Shown: one piece after another, positions 9,687-18,173 of the stretch
How the letters are laid out: each line of letters opens with the position of its first letter
How positions within the stretch are numbered: position 1 is the stretch's first letter
DNA from: Streptomyces sp. 2114.4
GTDB lineage: Bacteria > Actinomycetota > Actinomycetes > Streptomycetales > Streptomycetaceae
DNA length: 64,000 nucleotides
Direction of reading: 5' to 3'
Assembly: GCF_900187385.1 (NCBI RefSeq)
Contig: NZ_FYEY01000001.1
Span: 2,728,001 to 2,792,000 of the forward strand
Notes under the pieces: model-generated
Told to the model about the DNA's origin: nothing
The model's input: only the letters and a program-made list of their open reading frames with translations
The model's database searches: none
Position numbers and translations under genes: made by a program

Positions 9687-10348
9687 GCGTGCTCCCGGGG
9701 CCCCGGGGCGGTGCCGTCGACGGCACCGCCCCGGGGGCTTCCCCCGTCACCCGCCGCAGCTCGACGCGCCGCCGGCTCTTCGACGCCGCCGTCACCCTCA
9801 TCGCGGAACAGGGCTTCTCCGCCACCACCGTCGACGAGATCGCCGACCGGGCCGGCGTCGCCAAGGGCACCGTCTACTACAACTTCGCCAGCAAGAACGT
9901 CCTCTACGAGGAGCTGCTGCGGGACGGCATCGACCTGCTCGCCGACTCGCTGCGCCGGGCCGCCGACACCACGGCCGCCCGCGGCGGCACCCGGGTCGAC
10001 GCCCTGGACGCCATGATCCGCGCGGGCCTGGACTTCATCGCCTGCTCCCCCGCCCTCATCCAGCTCTACGTCGCCGAACTGTGGCGCACCAACCGCACCT
10101 GGCGCGCCACCCTCACCTCGGTCCGCGGCCGTGCCCAGTCCGTCGTCGAGGCCGTCCTGCACGACGCCGTGGAGACCGGCGAACTCTCCGACGAGCTCGA
10201 CATCCCGCTCACCGCCTCCGCCCTCCTCGGCATGGTCCTGGTGGCCGCCCTGGACTGGCAGTCCTTCCAGCCGGACCGCTCGGTCGAGGACGTGCATGCG
10301 GCGCTGTCGCGGCTGCTGCAGGGGCGGGTGGGGGCGGCCGCGCGTTAG
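9683..10348 (+). CDS. TetR/AcrR family regulator of the YhgE operon
   Basis: 221 residues; GTG start overlaps the YhgE stop (GTGA). After a Pro-rich leader of about 25 residues comes a classic TetR HTH (residues about 30-75: TVDEIADRAGVAKGTVYYNF). The rest is the helical ligand-binding domain. Being last in an operon that begins with a TetR-like dyad, it probably represses its own operon in response to an unknown ligand. Confidence 0.9.
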   Translation: MSVLPGPRGGAVDGTAPGASPVTRRSSTRRRLFDAAVTLIAEQGFSATTVDEIADRAGVAKGTVYYNFASKNVLYEELLRDGIDLLADSLRRAADTTAARGGTRVDALDAMIRAGLDFIACSPALIQLYVAELWRTNRTWRATLTSVRGRAQSVVEAVLHDAVETGELSDELDIPLTASALLGMVLVAALDWQSFQPDRSVEDVHAALSRLLQGRVGAAAR

Positions 10349-10377
10349 GGCGCCCCCGGCGCGGCTGCCGCACGAAG

Positions 10378-10417
10378 GCCGGCCCGGTCCTGGACAGTTG
10401 TCCACGACCGGGCCGGC
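10378..10417. terminator. Strong hairpin between convergent TetR and propeller genes
   Basis: Perfect 12-bp stem GCCGGCCCGGTC / GACCGGGCCGGC with a 16-nt loop that itself contains TGGACA..TGTCCA. It sits in the 125-bp gap between two convergent genes and can serve both strands. Confidence 0.85.
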
Positions 10418-10473
10418 TTCACGCGTACCGCTCTCCCGCATGCCGGCTCAGCCGGCCGGTGACCGGACGGGGG

Positions 10474-12042
10474 TCAGGGTTCGATGACGCCCGCGTGCGC
10501 GCTGGACGGTGACAGGATGGCTGTCGGGGTGGTCGCTCCGGCGAAGGAGGCGTCGTAGCCACCGTTGGCGAGGATGTACACCAGGATGAACGTCTCGTTG
10601 AACCGGGCGACGCCCTGGGCGTCGGTGACGGCGGTGCCCATGAGGTTGCCGCCGACGCTGAACACGATGGTCTGGCCGGGCACGGGCAGACCGGTGGCCT
10701 GGTCGGTCAGCGTGGCGGTCAGGAACGGGTAGTACACGTGCGGCGGGAACAGCTTCGACAGCGCCGGGGTCGCGGTCAGCGTGGTGGCGTGGACGGGGAG
10801 CAGGTAGGTGAAGCCACCCACCAGCGTGGCGCCGCCACCGGGCGTGGTGACGGTGACGTCCGCGGGACCGGCCGCTCCGGGCGGGGTGACGAAGGTGAGC
10901 TGGGTGCCGGTTGCGTTGACGGTCACCCCGGTGGCGGGGTTGCCGCCGACGTCGACACTCGCACCGGTCAGGTTGGTGCCGGTGATCGTCACCATCGTGC
11001 CGCCCGCGATGGGCCCTTGGTTGGGGACGATGCTGGTCAGCGTCGGGGCGAATTGGATGACGCTGACGTTGCTCCCGTTGATGTTGCTGACGTAGACCTT
11101 GTTGTTGGGGGCGGCCGTCACGGCGATCGGTCCGGCGCCGACGGCGATCGGGGCGCCGACGACGGTGTTGGTGGCGGTGTCGAACACCGTCACGCTGTTC
11201 GCCGCCCGGTTGGCGGTGTAGGCCATCCCGTCGGCGCCGACCGCGATTCCCCACGGCTGGTTGCCGACGGCGATCGGGGCGCCGACGACGGTGTTGCTGA
11301 TGGTGTTGATCACCGTCACGGTGTTCGACCCGATGTTGGCGACGTAGGCGTTGCCGTTGGGTGCGATCGCCACGAAGTTCGGCTGGTTGCCGACGGGGAT
11401 CGGGGCACCGATGACGGTGTTGGTGGCGGTGTTGATCACCGTCACGGTGTTCGATCCCCGGTTGGTCACGTAGGCGTTGCCGTTGGGGGCGACCGCGATC
11501 CCGACCGGCTGGGCGCCGACGGCGATCGGGCCGCCGACTACGGTGTTGGTGGCGGTGTCGATCACCGTCACGGTGTTCGCGGCGAAGTTGGTGACGTAGG
11601 CGTTGCCGTTGGGCGCGATCGCCACCACGGCCGGCTGGGCGCCGACGGCGATCGGGCCGCCGACGACGGTGTTGGTGGCGGTGTCGATCACCGACACGGT
11701 GTTCGACCCGCTGTTGGGGACGTAGGCGTTGCCGTTGGGGGCGACCGCCAGCCAGACCGGCGTACCGCCGACGCCGATCGGGCCGCCGACGACGGTGTCC
11801 GTGGTGGTGTCGATCACCGACACGTTGGCCGACCCGGAGTTGGCGACGTAGAGGTTGCTGTTGGGCGCGATGGCCACCCCGACCGGGTTGTTGCCGACGG
11901 GGATCGACGTGACGGCAAGGAAGAGGTGCGCCGGGGCTGCCGCCCGGCTCACCTCTCCCGCCCCGGCGGCCGGCGGCACCTGGCCGGGGAGGAGAGCTGT
12001 CGCCAGCAGTTCCCGCAGCGGTGACTGAACGCTAGTACTCAT
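10474..12042 (-). CDS. Seven-bladed YVTN beta-propeller protein with IPT/TIG and Ig-like domains
   Basis: 522 residues from ATG 12042 (GAAGGGG 5 nt upstream; an upstream in-frame extension lacks coding character). Seven near-identical 42-residue repeats fill residues about 45-340, each with a NAYVTN-like strand and a TVIDTATNTVVGGPI-like strand. That is exactly one closed seven-blade propeller. An IPT/TIG domain (about 345-425) and an Ig-like domain (about 430-515) follow. Such proteins are usually secreted or surface-bound and bind proteins or glycans. No convincing signal peptide is visible, only an Ala/Pro-rich start, so export is uncertain. The blades are also repeated at DNA level (126-bp period). 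Confidence 0.85.
   Translation of the reverse strand: MSTSVQSPLRELLATALLPGQVPPAAGAGEVSRAAAPAHLFLAVTSIPVGNNPVGVAIAPNSNLYVANSGSANVSVIDTTTDTVVGGPIGVGGTPVWLAVAPNGNAYVPNSGSNTVSVIDTATNTVVGGPIAVGAQPAVVAIAPNGNAYVTNFAANTVTVIDTATNTVVGGPIAVGAQPVGIAVAPNGNAYVTNRGSNTVTVINTATNTVIGAPIPVGNQPNFVAIAPNGNAYVANIGSNTVTVINTISNTVVGAPIAVGNQPWGIAVGADGMAYTANRAANSVTVFDTATNTVVGAPIAVGAGPIAVTAAPNNKVYVSNINGSNVSVIQFAPTLTSIVPNQGPIAGGTMVTITGTNLTGASVDVGGNPATGVTVNATGTQLTFVTPPGAAGPADVTVTTPGGGATLVGGFTYLLPVHATTLTATPALSKLFPPHVYYPFLTATLTDQATGLPVPGQTIVFSVGGNLMGTAVTDAQGVARFNETFILVYILANGGYDASFAGATTPTAILSPSSAHAGVIEP
11030..11910 (-). repeat. Seven tandem 126-bp repeats encoding propeller blades
   Basis: The stretch repeats with a 126-bp period: phrases such as gacgtaggcgttgccgttgg and gacggtgttggtggcggtgt recur in each unit. 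Inner units are more alike than the first and last, as expected from recent amplification or gene conversion. Confidence 0.8.
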
Positions 12043-12167
12043 GTGGACCCCTTCGGTGGGGGCCACCCTGGACCTGGCAACCCCGGGCGGGAAGCAGCGC
12101 GCGTCCGTCGGTCCCTGTCCGGGGCACCACAAACCACCACGACAGACCGCGGGTCACCACAACACGA

Positions 12168-12202
12168 CGGGCTGCGCACCCCGAGGAGGGATGGGCAGCC
12201 CG
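12168..12202. terminator. Hairpin between the ThDP enzyme and propeller genes
   Basis: Perfect 8-bp inverted repeat CGGGCTGC / GCAGCCCG with a 19-nt loop, inside the 266-bp gap downstream of the ThDP enzyme gene (minus strand). It would stop that transcript before the propeller gene. Confidence 0.55.
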
Positions 12203-12254
12203 TTTGGTTCGGTAGGGGCTCGATGCCCACCCGGCAAGGCGGCGAAACCTCCAG

Positions 12255-12313
12255 GGGACCGGTGGGGACTTCAGGGTCCGGTGGAGACTTCAGGGTCCGG
12301 TGGAGACTTCAGG
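12255..12313. repeat. Three tandem 19-20 bp repeats at the 3' end of the ThDP enzyme gene
   Basis: Unit tccggtggagacttcaggg occurs twice perfectly and once degenerately in direct tandem. The last copy includes the stop codon of the ThDP enzyme gene. No inverted symmetry; function unknown. Confidence 0.7.
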
Positions 12314-14048
12314 AGTCCAGATGCGTCGGCGCGAACATCCGCAAGTGGGCCGGGAGGACGACGACCGAGGGACCGGGGGCGGCGAGCGCCGCCGCCAGGT
12401 CCGCACGGAGCCGGTCCGGGGCCGTACGGACCGCGGGGACTGCGAATGACCCGGCCAGCGCCACGAAGTCCGGGCGGGTGAGTTCGGTGGCGGTGGGCGC
12501 GCCGAAGGCGTCGGTCATGTATTCGCGCAGGATGCCGTATCCGCCGTCGTCCACGATGAGCCAGGTCACCGGCAGGTCGTACTGCCGGGCGGTCGCCAGC
12601 TCGGCGATCGAGTACATCGCGCCGCCGTCGCCGGACACCGCCAGGACCGGCCGCCCCGGGTCGGCGACGGCCGCGCCCAGCGCCGCCGGGAAGCCGTAGC
12701 CCAGTCCGCCCGCGCCCTGGGCGGAATGCAGTGCGTTGGTGCGCCGGGGGTCGAAGGCGGACCAGGCCCAGTAGGCGAGGATCGTCATGTCCCAGCAGCT
12801 GACCGCGCCGTCGGGAAGCGCGTCCCGCACCGAGGCCAGTACCTGCAGTTCCAGGTCGAGATGCTGACCGGCGATCCGGTCGCGGACGCGGGCCAGGAGG
12901 TCGGAAACGGCGGCCTCGGGGGAGGGCGCATGGCCGGCCCCGGGGGCTGCCCCGGCTTCCCCGGAGGTGGGCGCTTCGTCGTCCTCGGTGCGGCCGGTCT
13001 CCCCGGTCTCCCGCTCCCCCACCTCCTTGACCAGCGCGGCCAGCGCCGCCCGCGCGTCCGCGTGGATGCCCAGCGCGGCATGGTTCGACTCCAGCTTGCC
13101 GAGGTCCGCCTCGATCTGCACGACGCGGCCGCGTGGCCGGAACGTGTGGTAATTCGAGGAGAGTTCGCCCAGCCCCGAGCCGACGACCAGGAGGGTGTCC
13201 GCATCCTCCAGGAAGGTCGTGGTGTAGCGGTCCTCCAGCCAGGACTGGAGGGAGAGGGGGTGCTCCCAGGGGAAGGCGCCCTTGCCGCCGAAGGTGGTGG
13301 CCACCGGTGCCCGCAGCCGCTCGGCCAGCGCCAGCAGTTCCGCCTCGGCCCCGGCCCGTACGACTCCCCCGCCGGCCAGGATCACCGGTCGCCGGGCACC
13401 CGTCAGCCGCCTCGCCGCCTCCGTGATCAGCTCGGGCCGCGGCAGCAACTCCTGGGGCCTCACGGTCAGTCCGGACACCGGCGGAACGTCGGCCTCGGCC
13501 AGCAGCACGTCCTGCGGGATCTCCAGCCACACCGGTCCGTGCGGGGTGCTCAGCGCCGACTCCCAGGCGGCGGCCACCGCCGAGGGGATCTGCGAGGCCG
13601 TACGCGCCGTGTGGACGGACTTGACCACGCCGCGGAACGAAGCGCTCTGATCGGTGAGTTCATGGAGATAGCCATGGCGTCCGCCGCCGATCCCGGCCAG
13701 CGGCACCTGACTGCCGATGGCCAGTACGGCGGCGGACCCGGCCGCCGCCTCCTGCAGCGCGGCCAGCGTCATCAGCGCGCCCGGGCCGGTGGAGACGAGC
13801 AGCGGCGCGACCCCGTGCGTGGCCCTCGCGTACGCATCGGCGGCGAAGCCCGCGTTGTTCTCCACCCGCAGCCCCACGTAGCGCAGCGCTGAGCGGCGCA
13901 GCGCGTCGAAGACCCCGAGCGCGTGCTGCCCCGGCAGCCCGAAGACGGTGTCGGCGCCGAGTGCGGCCAGCGACTCGACGACCAGGTCACCGCCGTTGCG
14001 CCGGTGTTGCGGGGGCGGGGGCGTGGGGGTGGGCGTGGGGGTGCTCAT
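12309..14048 (-). CDS. Thiamine-diphosphate enzyme, acetolactate synthase/decarboxylase-like
   Basis: 579 residues. All three ThDP-enzyme domains are present: an N-terminal pyrimidine domain (FGLPGQHALGVFD, with the activating Glu in RVENNAGFAADAYA), a central domain (ILAGGGVVRAGAE), and a C-terminal PP domain with SGDGGAMY followed by VDDGGYG. A low-complexity insert (about residues 345-380) is unusual. It lies 80 bp downstream of the symporter gene in the same direction, so the two probably share a transcript. The family includes acetolactate synthase, but this gene has no small subunit nearby and is not in an ilv operon. A catabolic 2-oxo-acid decarboxylase, for example an AruI-type 2-ketoarginine decarboxylase, fits the neighbouring ureohydrolase. 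That is inference. Confidence 0.85.
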   Translation of the reverse strand: MSTPTPTPTPPPPQHRRNGGDLVVESLAALGADTVFGLPGQHALGVFDALRRSALRYVGLRVENNAGFAADAYARATHGVAPLLVSTGPGALMTLAALQEAAAGSAAVLAIGSQVPLAGIGGGRHGYLHELTDQSASFRGVVKSVHTARTASQIPSAVAAAWESALSTPHGPVWLEIPQDVLLAEADVPPVSGLTVRPQELLPRPELITEAARRLTGARRPVILAGGGVVRAGAEAELLALAERLRAPVATTFGGKGAFPWEHPLSLQSWLEDRYTTTFLEDADTLLVVGSGLGELSSNYHTFRPRGRVVQIEADLGKLESNHAALGIHADARAALAALVKEVGERETGETGRTEDDEAPTSGEAGAAPGAGHAPSPEAAVSDLLARVRDRIAGQHLDLELQVLASVRDALPDGAVSCWDMTILAYWAWSAFDPRRTNALHSAQGAGGLGYGFPAALGAAVADPGRPVLAVSGDGGAMYSIAELATARQYDLPVTWLIVDDGGYGILREYMTDAFGAPTATELTRPDFVALAGSFAVPAVRTAPDRLRADLAAALAAPGPSVVVLPAHLRMFAPTHLDS

Positions 14049-14128
14049 GGGGATGCGTGCTGCCTTCCTGGGTGGGGGATCTGCAGGAGCTGCGGGGGGG
14101 GCGTACGGGCGGACGAGTGGTGTCCGGG

Positions 14129-15745
14129 TCAGGCTCGCCCGGTGACGGGGAAGGGGGTCAGTACCCGTGCCACCGCCACGGACGTGTCGCCGGCCTCGTC
14201 ATCCTCCGGATCGTCGCCCTCCGGATCGTCCTCGTCCGCGGCACCGTCCGTCCGGCCGGCCAGCCGCGCCCGCCAGGACGCCAGCACCTCCGGGTCCGTC
14301 GGCCTGGTGGCCAGGCTGACCGTCACATAGGCCACCAGGGAGGCGATCAGCCCGTAGTAGACCGGCTCGTTGGCGAGGACGCCGAGCGAGATCATCAGGC
14401 CGATGACGGTCAGCCCGCCGACCGTGACCGAGGCGAGCGCACCCGCGGCGTTGCCCCGCTTCCACAGCAGTCCGCCGAGGATGGGCACCAGCAGGCCGCC
14501 GACGAGGACGTTGTAGGCGAGGGTGAGCGCTTCGACGACGTTGTTCAGCGCGATCGCGATGACGATCACCCCGAGGCCCATCAGCAGGATGAAGACGCGG
14601 TTGCCCCGCACCTCGTCGTGCGCCCCGGCCCCGCTCTCGTCCGCGGCGTGCGCCGCCCCGGGCGCCGGGCCGCCGTCGGCGCACTCCCCCGCGGCCGGCC
14701 GGCGGCGCACCGCGGCGACGCGCTTCACCCGCGCCCAGATGTCGTGGTGGGCGACCGTGGCGCAGGCGATCAGCGCGCCCGAGGACGTGGACATCACCGC
14801 GGACAGCGCCGCCGCCAGCACCAGCCCGCGCACGCCCACCGGCAGCGCGTCCTTGACGATCGTCGCGAAAGCGTCATCCGGGCTGCCCAGATGGGGGTAG
14901 AGCACCTTGGCCGCGGTGCCGATGGCCGCACCGGCCAGCGCGTAGACCAGACAGTACGTACCGGCCGCGGTGCCGCCGAGGCGCGCCACCTTGGCGCCGC
15001 GCGCGGTGAACACCCGCTGCCAGATGTCCTGGCCGATCAGCATGCCGAAGGAGTAGATCAGGACGTAGGTGAAGACCGTCTGGCCGCCGATGCCGAGCGG
15101 GGCGAAGTAGTCGTCCGGCAGCTGCGCCTTCATCGCCGCGAAGCCGCCCGCCTTGATGACGGCGAGGGGCAGCAGGAGCAGCAGCACCCCGATCGTCTTG
15201 ACGACGAACTGGACCATGTCGGTGAGGGTGATCGACCACATGCCGCCGAGCGTCGAGTAGGCGACGACGATCGCCCCGCCGAGGATGATCGACCGCGTGC
15301 GGTCCATGCCGAAGAGCACATCGAAGATGGTCGCGTAGGCGATGGTCGAGGTCACCGCCAGCATCAGCGTGTAGGCCCACATCACGACGCCGGAGATGAT
15401 CCCGGCAAAGCCGCCGTAGCGCAGATCCAGCATCTCGGAGACCGTGTAGACCTTCAGCCGGGCGATCCGGGCCGAGAAGAAGACGCTCAGCGCGAGCAGC
15501 CCCAGGCCGATGGTGAAGACCATCCAGGCGCCGGACAGGCCGTACTGGTAGCCCAGCCCCACGCCGCCGATGGTGGAGGCGCCGCCGAGGACGATCGCCG
15601 CCATGGTGCCCGAGTACATCACGGGGCCGAGGCGGCGGCCCGCGACCAGGAAGTCGCTCTTGGACCTGGCGCGCCGCATTCCCCACCAGCCCATGGCGAG
15701 CATTCCGGCCAAATAGAGCACGATCACCGCATAGTCGACAGCCAT
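14129..15745 (-). CDS. Sodium:solute symporter (SSS family)
   Basis: 538 residues from ATG 15745, with GGAAGGGA upstream. About 13 hydrophobic helices run through the protein, with the SSS-type start (DYAVIVLYLAGMLAMGWWG) and the helix-2 region RLGPVMYSGTMAAIVLGGAS. A variable cytoplasmic loop near residues 335-375 and a strongly acidic tail (EDDPEGDDPEDDEAGD) are specific to this copy. It imports a small solute with Na+ (family knowledge). It is first in a two-gene unit with the ThDP enzyme and is divergent from the PucR gene, which suggests the solute is also the inducer sensed by PucR. Confidence 0.9.
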   Translation of the reverse strand: MAVDYAVIVLYLAGMLAMGWWGMRRARSKSDFLVAGRRLGPVMYSGTMAAIVLGGASTIGGVGLGYQYGLSGAWMVFTIGLGLLALSVFFSARIARLKVYTVSEMLDLRYGGFAGIISGVVMWAYTLMLAVTSTIAYATIFDVLFGMDRTRSIILGGAIVVAYSTLGGMWSITLTDMVQFVVKTIGVLLLLLPLAVIKAGGFAAMKAQLPDDYFAPLGIGGQTVFTYVLIYSFGMLIGQDIWQRVFTARGAKVARLGGTAAGTYCLVYALAGAAIGTAAKVLYPHLGSPDDAFATIVKDALPVGVRGLVLAAALSAVMSTSSGALIACATVAHHDIWARVKRVAAVRRRPAAGECADGGPAPGAAHAADESGAGAHDEVRGNRVFILLMGLGVIVIAIALNNVVEALTLAYNVLVGGLLVPILGGLLWKRGNAAGALASVTVGGLTVIGLMISLGVLANEPVYYGLIASLVAYVTVSLATRPTDPEVLASWRARLAGRTDGAADEDDPEGDDPEDDEAGDTSVAVARVLTPFPVTGRA

Positions 15746-15949
15746 GGGCCATCCCTTCCAACTGCGCCTGGGGAGAGGGGAGAAGCGAGGGTGTGGGGAT
15801 GCGGGGGGTGGCGTCGAGGCAGCGGGCGCTTGGCGAGCGGGGGTCCCGTCCAAGCGCCTCGCCTCGGGGGTTGACCCTAGGAGGCGCGAAGGCAACGCTG
15901 AAGTGTACGTTTCTGCCATTCGCCACCCTCCGATGTGGATGGTTCGCAC
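15746..15949. promoter_or_regulatory. Divergent promoter region, symporter versus PucR regulator
   Basis: About 200 bp separate two divergent start codons. The segment near 15890-15930 drops in GC and should hold both promoters. I see no long perfect dyad, only a loose GGCAACG/CGTTTCTGCC symmetry around 15891-15919. Confidence 0.4.
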
Positions 15950-17557
15950 ATGCCGCCGCGCCCCCTCCCTCCGCCGTCCACCCCACCGGTGCCACTGGCC
16001 CAGCTCCTTGCCCGTACGGATCTGGGCCTGCGCCAGCTCGCCGGCCCGACCGAGGGCGTCGCGATCCACTGGGTGCACACCTCCGAGATGGCCGACCCGG
16101 TGCCGTATCTCCTGGGCGGCGAGATGCTGTTGACGGCGGGGCTGCATCTGGCCGAGGTGAGCCGGGGGGCGGGCCAGGAGTCCGCCGCCGCTCGCGACGC
16201 CTACCTCGACGGTTATGCCGCCCGGACCGTCGCGGCCGGTGCCGCCGCCCTCGGCTTCGGGATCGCGCCGGTGCACGACACCGTCCCCCAGGCCCTGGTG
16301 GCGGCCTGCGACCGGCACGGCCTGCCGCTGGTCGAGGTCCAGGCGGGCACTCCGTTCACCGCCGTCGAGAGCGCCGTGTGGCAGGCGGTGACACAGGCCC
16401 GGCACCGCGAGCTGACCCGGCTCAGCGAGGCGCAGCGCGCACTGGCCACGGCCGCCGCCCGCCCCGACCCGGCCACCGCCGTGCTGCGCGCACTGGCCCG
16501 CCATGTGCACGGCTGGACCGCGCTGCTCGCCCCGGACGGCACGGAACACGGCTTTGCCGGCCCCCGCCCGGACGCCGCCGTCCGGACCGCGGCCGGCCGT
16601 CTCGCGCAGGTCGTCGGCGCGGGCGGCCCGGCCTCGGCGACCGACACCGTCCCCGGCGGCTCGCTGTCCGCCTACGCGCTGACCGGGCGCGCCCGCGGCA
16701 GCCGGGCGCTCGCCCTGGTGGTCGCCGCGGATCCGCACGACCCGCCCGCGCACACCATCGCGGGCGTCGCCGCCGTACTCCTCTCACTGATCACCGGCCC
16801 GTCCACCGACCCCGCGCCGGCCACCGCGGGGCACGCGGCGGCCCTGGTCCGGCTGCTCCTCGGCGCCCGCCCGGCCGAGGTCGCCCCGCTCCTCGGCTCT
16901 CCCCTCTGGAGAGTCGTCCACGCCGAACGCCGCCGTGACACGACACAGTCGGCGGCCTCGCTGGCCGCCGCCCTGGGCACCCCGCTCGTCGCCCCGGACT
17001 CCGGAAGCGGGCCGGCCACGACCCCTGAGCCACCCCCCGACGCCGGCCCCGGGGCTGCGGCCGCCCCCTGCGCCGCGCCCGCTCTGCGCGCCCTGATCCC
17101 CGCCGGCCAGGAGATCACCGCGCATCCCGGCTGGACGCTCGGCGTCAGCGAACCCGTCCCCGTCCCGGAGCTGCCGGCCGCCGACCGGCACGCCGCCTCC
17201 GCCCTGCGCCGCGCCCTCGCGGGCCGCGCTGCCCTGGTGCGTCATCGCACCCCCGGCCCCCACAGCATCACCTCGCTCGTCGCCCCCACGGAGGCCCAGC
17301 AGCACGCCCAAGCCCTGCTCGCCCCACTGACCGGCTCCCCGGCGCTCCTCTCCACCCTCCACAACTGGCTCTCCCTGCACGGCAGTTGGGACCGCACTGC
17401 GACCGCCCTCGGCATCCACCGCAACACCGTCCGCCAGCGCATCACCCGCATCGCCGGCCTCCTCGACACCGACCTGGACGACCCCGACGTCCGCATGGAG
17501 CTGTGGTTCGCCCTCCGCTCGCTCGACCGGGGCACGACGCCGGGGGCACCGGACTGA
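15950..17557 (+). CDS. PucR-family transcriptional regulator
   Basis: About 535 residues from ATG 15950 (GTG 15935 is possible; no clear ribosome site for either). The N-terminal PucR sensor domain (LLARTDLGLRQLAGP to residue about 140, with LLGGEMLLTAGLHL) is followed by a middle region. The C-terminal PucR/CdaR HTH is NWLSLHGSWDRTATALGIHRNTVRQRI. Family members activate catabolic genes for purines, amino acids or amines. Divergence from the symporter/ThDP pair makes those genes its likely target. It ends 43 bp before the convergent HxlR gene. Confidence 0.9.
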   Translation: MPPRPLPPPSTPPVPLAQLLARTDLGLRQLAGPTEGVAIHWVHTSEMADPVPYLLGGEMLLTAGLHLAEVSRGAGQESAAARDAYLDGYAARTVAAGAAALGFGIAPVHDTVPQALVAACDRHGLPLVEVQAGTPFTAVESAVWQAVTQARHRELTRLSEAQRALATAAARPDPATAVLRALARHVHGWTALLAPDGTEHGFAGPRPDAAVRTAAGRLAQVVGAGGPASATDTVPGGSLSAYALTGRARGSRALALVVAADPHDPPAHTIAGVAAVLLSLITGPSTDPAPATAGHAAALVRLLLGARPAEVAPLLGSPLWRVVHAERRRDTTQSAASLAAALGTPLVAPDSGSGPATTPEPPPDAGPGAAAAPCAAPALRALIPAGQEITAHPGWTLGVSEPVPVPELPAADRHAASALRRALAGRAALVRHRTPGPHSITSLVAPTEAQQHAQALLAPLTGSPALLSTLHNWLSLHGSWDRTATALGIHRNTVRQRITRIAGLLDTDLDDPDVRMELWFALRSLDRGTTPGAPD

Positions 17558-17600
17558 CGGCGAACCGGGACCCACGGGCCCGACGGGCCTCCGGCTCACC

Positions 17601-18053
17601 TCACCGGGCGGAGACCTTGTGGACGGTGGTGTCGTCCGACTCCAGCCGCCGCCCGTCCGCGGAGAGCACTTCCAGGGCGCGGAGGCGCTGCCCCTCCCGG
17701 CGGTCGACCAGCCGGGAGTGCGCCTCGCCGGGGGCGAAGAAGTGCTCTTCGCCCCACTGCCGCAGCGCCACGATGACGGGGAAGAGCGCCTTGCCCTTCG
17801 GTGTCAGTACGTACTCGCGGTAGGCGCTGCCGTCCGAGGCGGGGACGGATTCGAGGACGCCACCGGCGACCAGGGTGCGCAGCCGCGCGGTGAGGATGTT
17901 CTTCGCCACGCCCAGGCTGCGCTGGAACTCCCCGAAGCGCCGGCTCCCGTCGAAGGCGTCCCGCACGATCAGCAGGGACCACCAGTCGCCGATCGCGTCC
18001 ACCGACCGGGCGACGGGACATGCACTGTCGTCGAAACGCGTCCTGGTCACCAT
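17601..18053 (-). CDS. HxlR-family winged-helix regulator
   Basis: 150 residues from ATG 18053, with GAGGGG just upstream (an ATG 7 codons earlier is less likely). The core matches HxlR: CPVARSVDAIGDWWSLLIVRDAFDGSRRFGEFQRSLGVA, with recognition helix around LGVAKNILTARL and the wing after LVAGGVLE. The first Cys (residue 12) is in the position used for thiol/aldehyde sensing in HypR/HxlR members. It is divergent from the MFS gene, with a long inverted repeat between them, so it probably represses both. Confidence 0.92.
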   Translation of the reverse strand: MVTRTRFDDSACPVARSVDAIGDWWSLLIVRDAFDGSRRFGEFQRSLGVAKNILTARLRTLVAGGVLESVPASDGSAYREYVLTPKGKALFPVIVALRQWGEEHFFAPGEAHSRLVDRREGQRLRALEVLSADGRRLESDDTTVHKVSAR

Positions 18054-18089
18054 GGCGCCCCTCGCCCTCCCCATTTCCCTGCCGACAGC

Positions 18090-18152
18090 GGTTGCAACAT
18101 GCTACCAAATGGGCCTACCGTCTCCCCGTCGTCATTGGTAGCAAGTTGAAAC
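18090..18152. promoter_or_regulatory. Long inverted repeat (probable paired HxlR operators)
   Basis: The left arm GGTTGCAACATGCTACCAAA (18090-18109) and the reverse complement of the right arm (18133-18152) agree at all but about two to three positions over 20 bp. The centre is 23 bp. The repeat spans the divergent HxlR/MFS promoter region. Confidence 0.75.
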
Positions 18153-18173
18153 CAGATTTCCGGAGGAGTGCCG

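Noticed and set aside
10738..12024. 428-residue plus-strand frame with Asp/Gly/His repeats
   Set aside because: Its repeats are the reverse reading of the propeller blades; not an independent RTX-like protein.
10474..12042. Repeats as a CRISPR-like array
   Set aside because: Units are 126 bp, contiguous and coding; no short repeats with unique spacers anywhere in the window.
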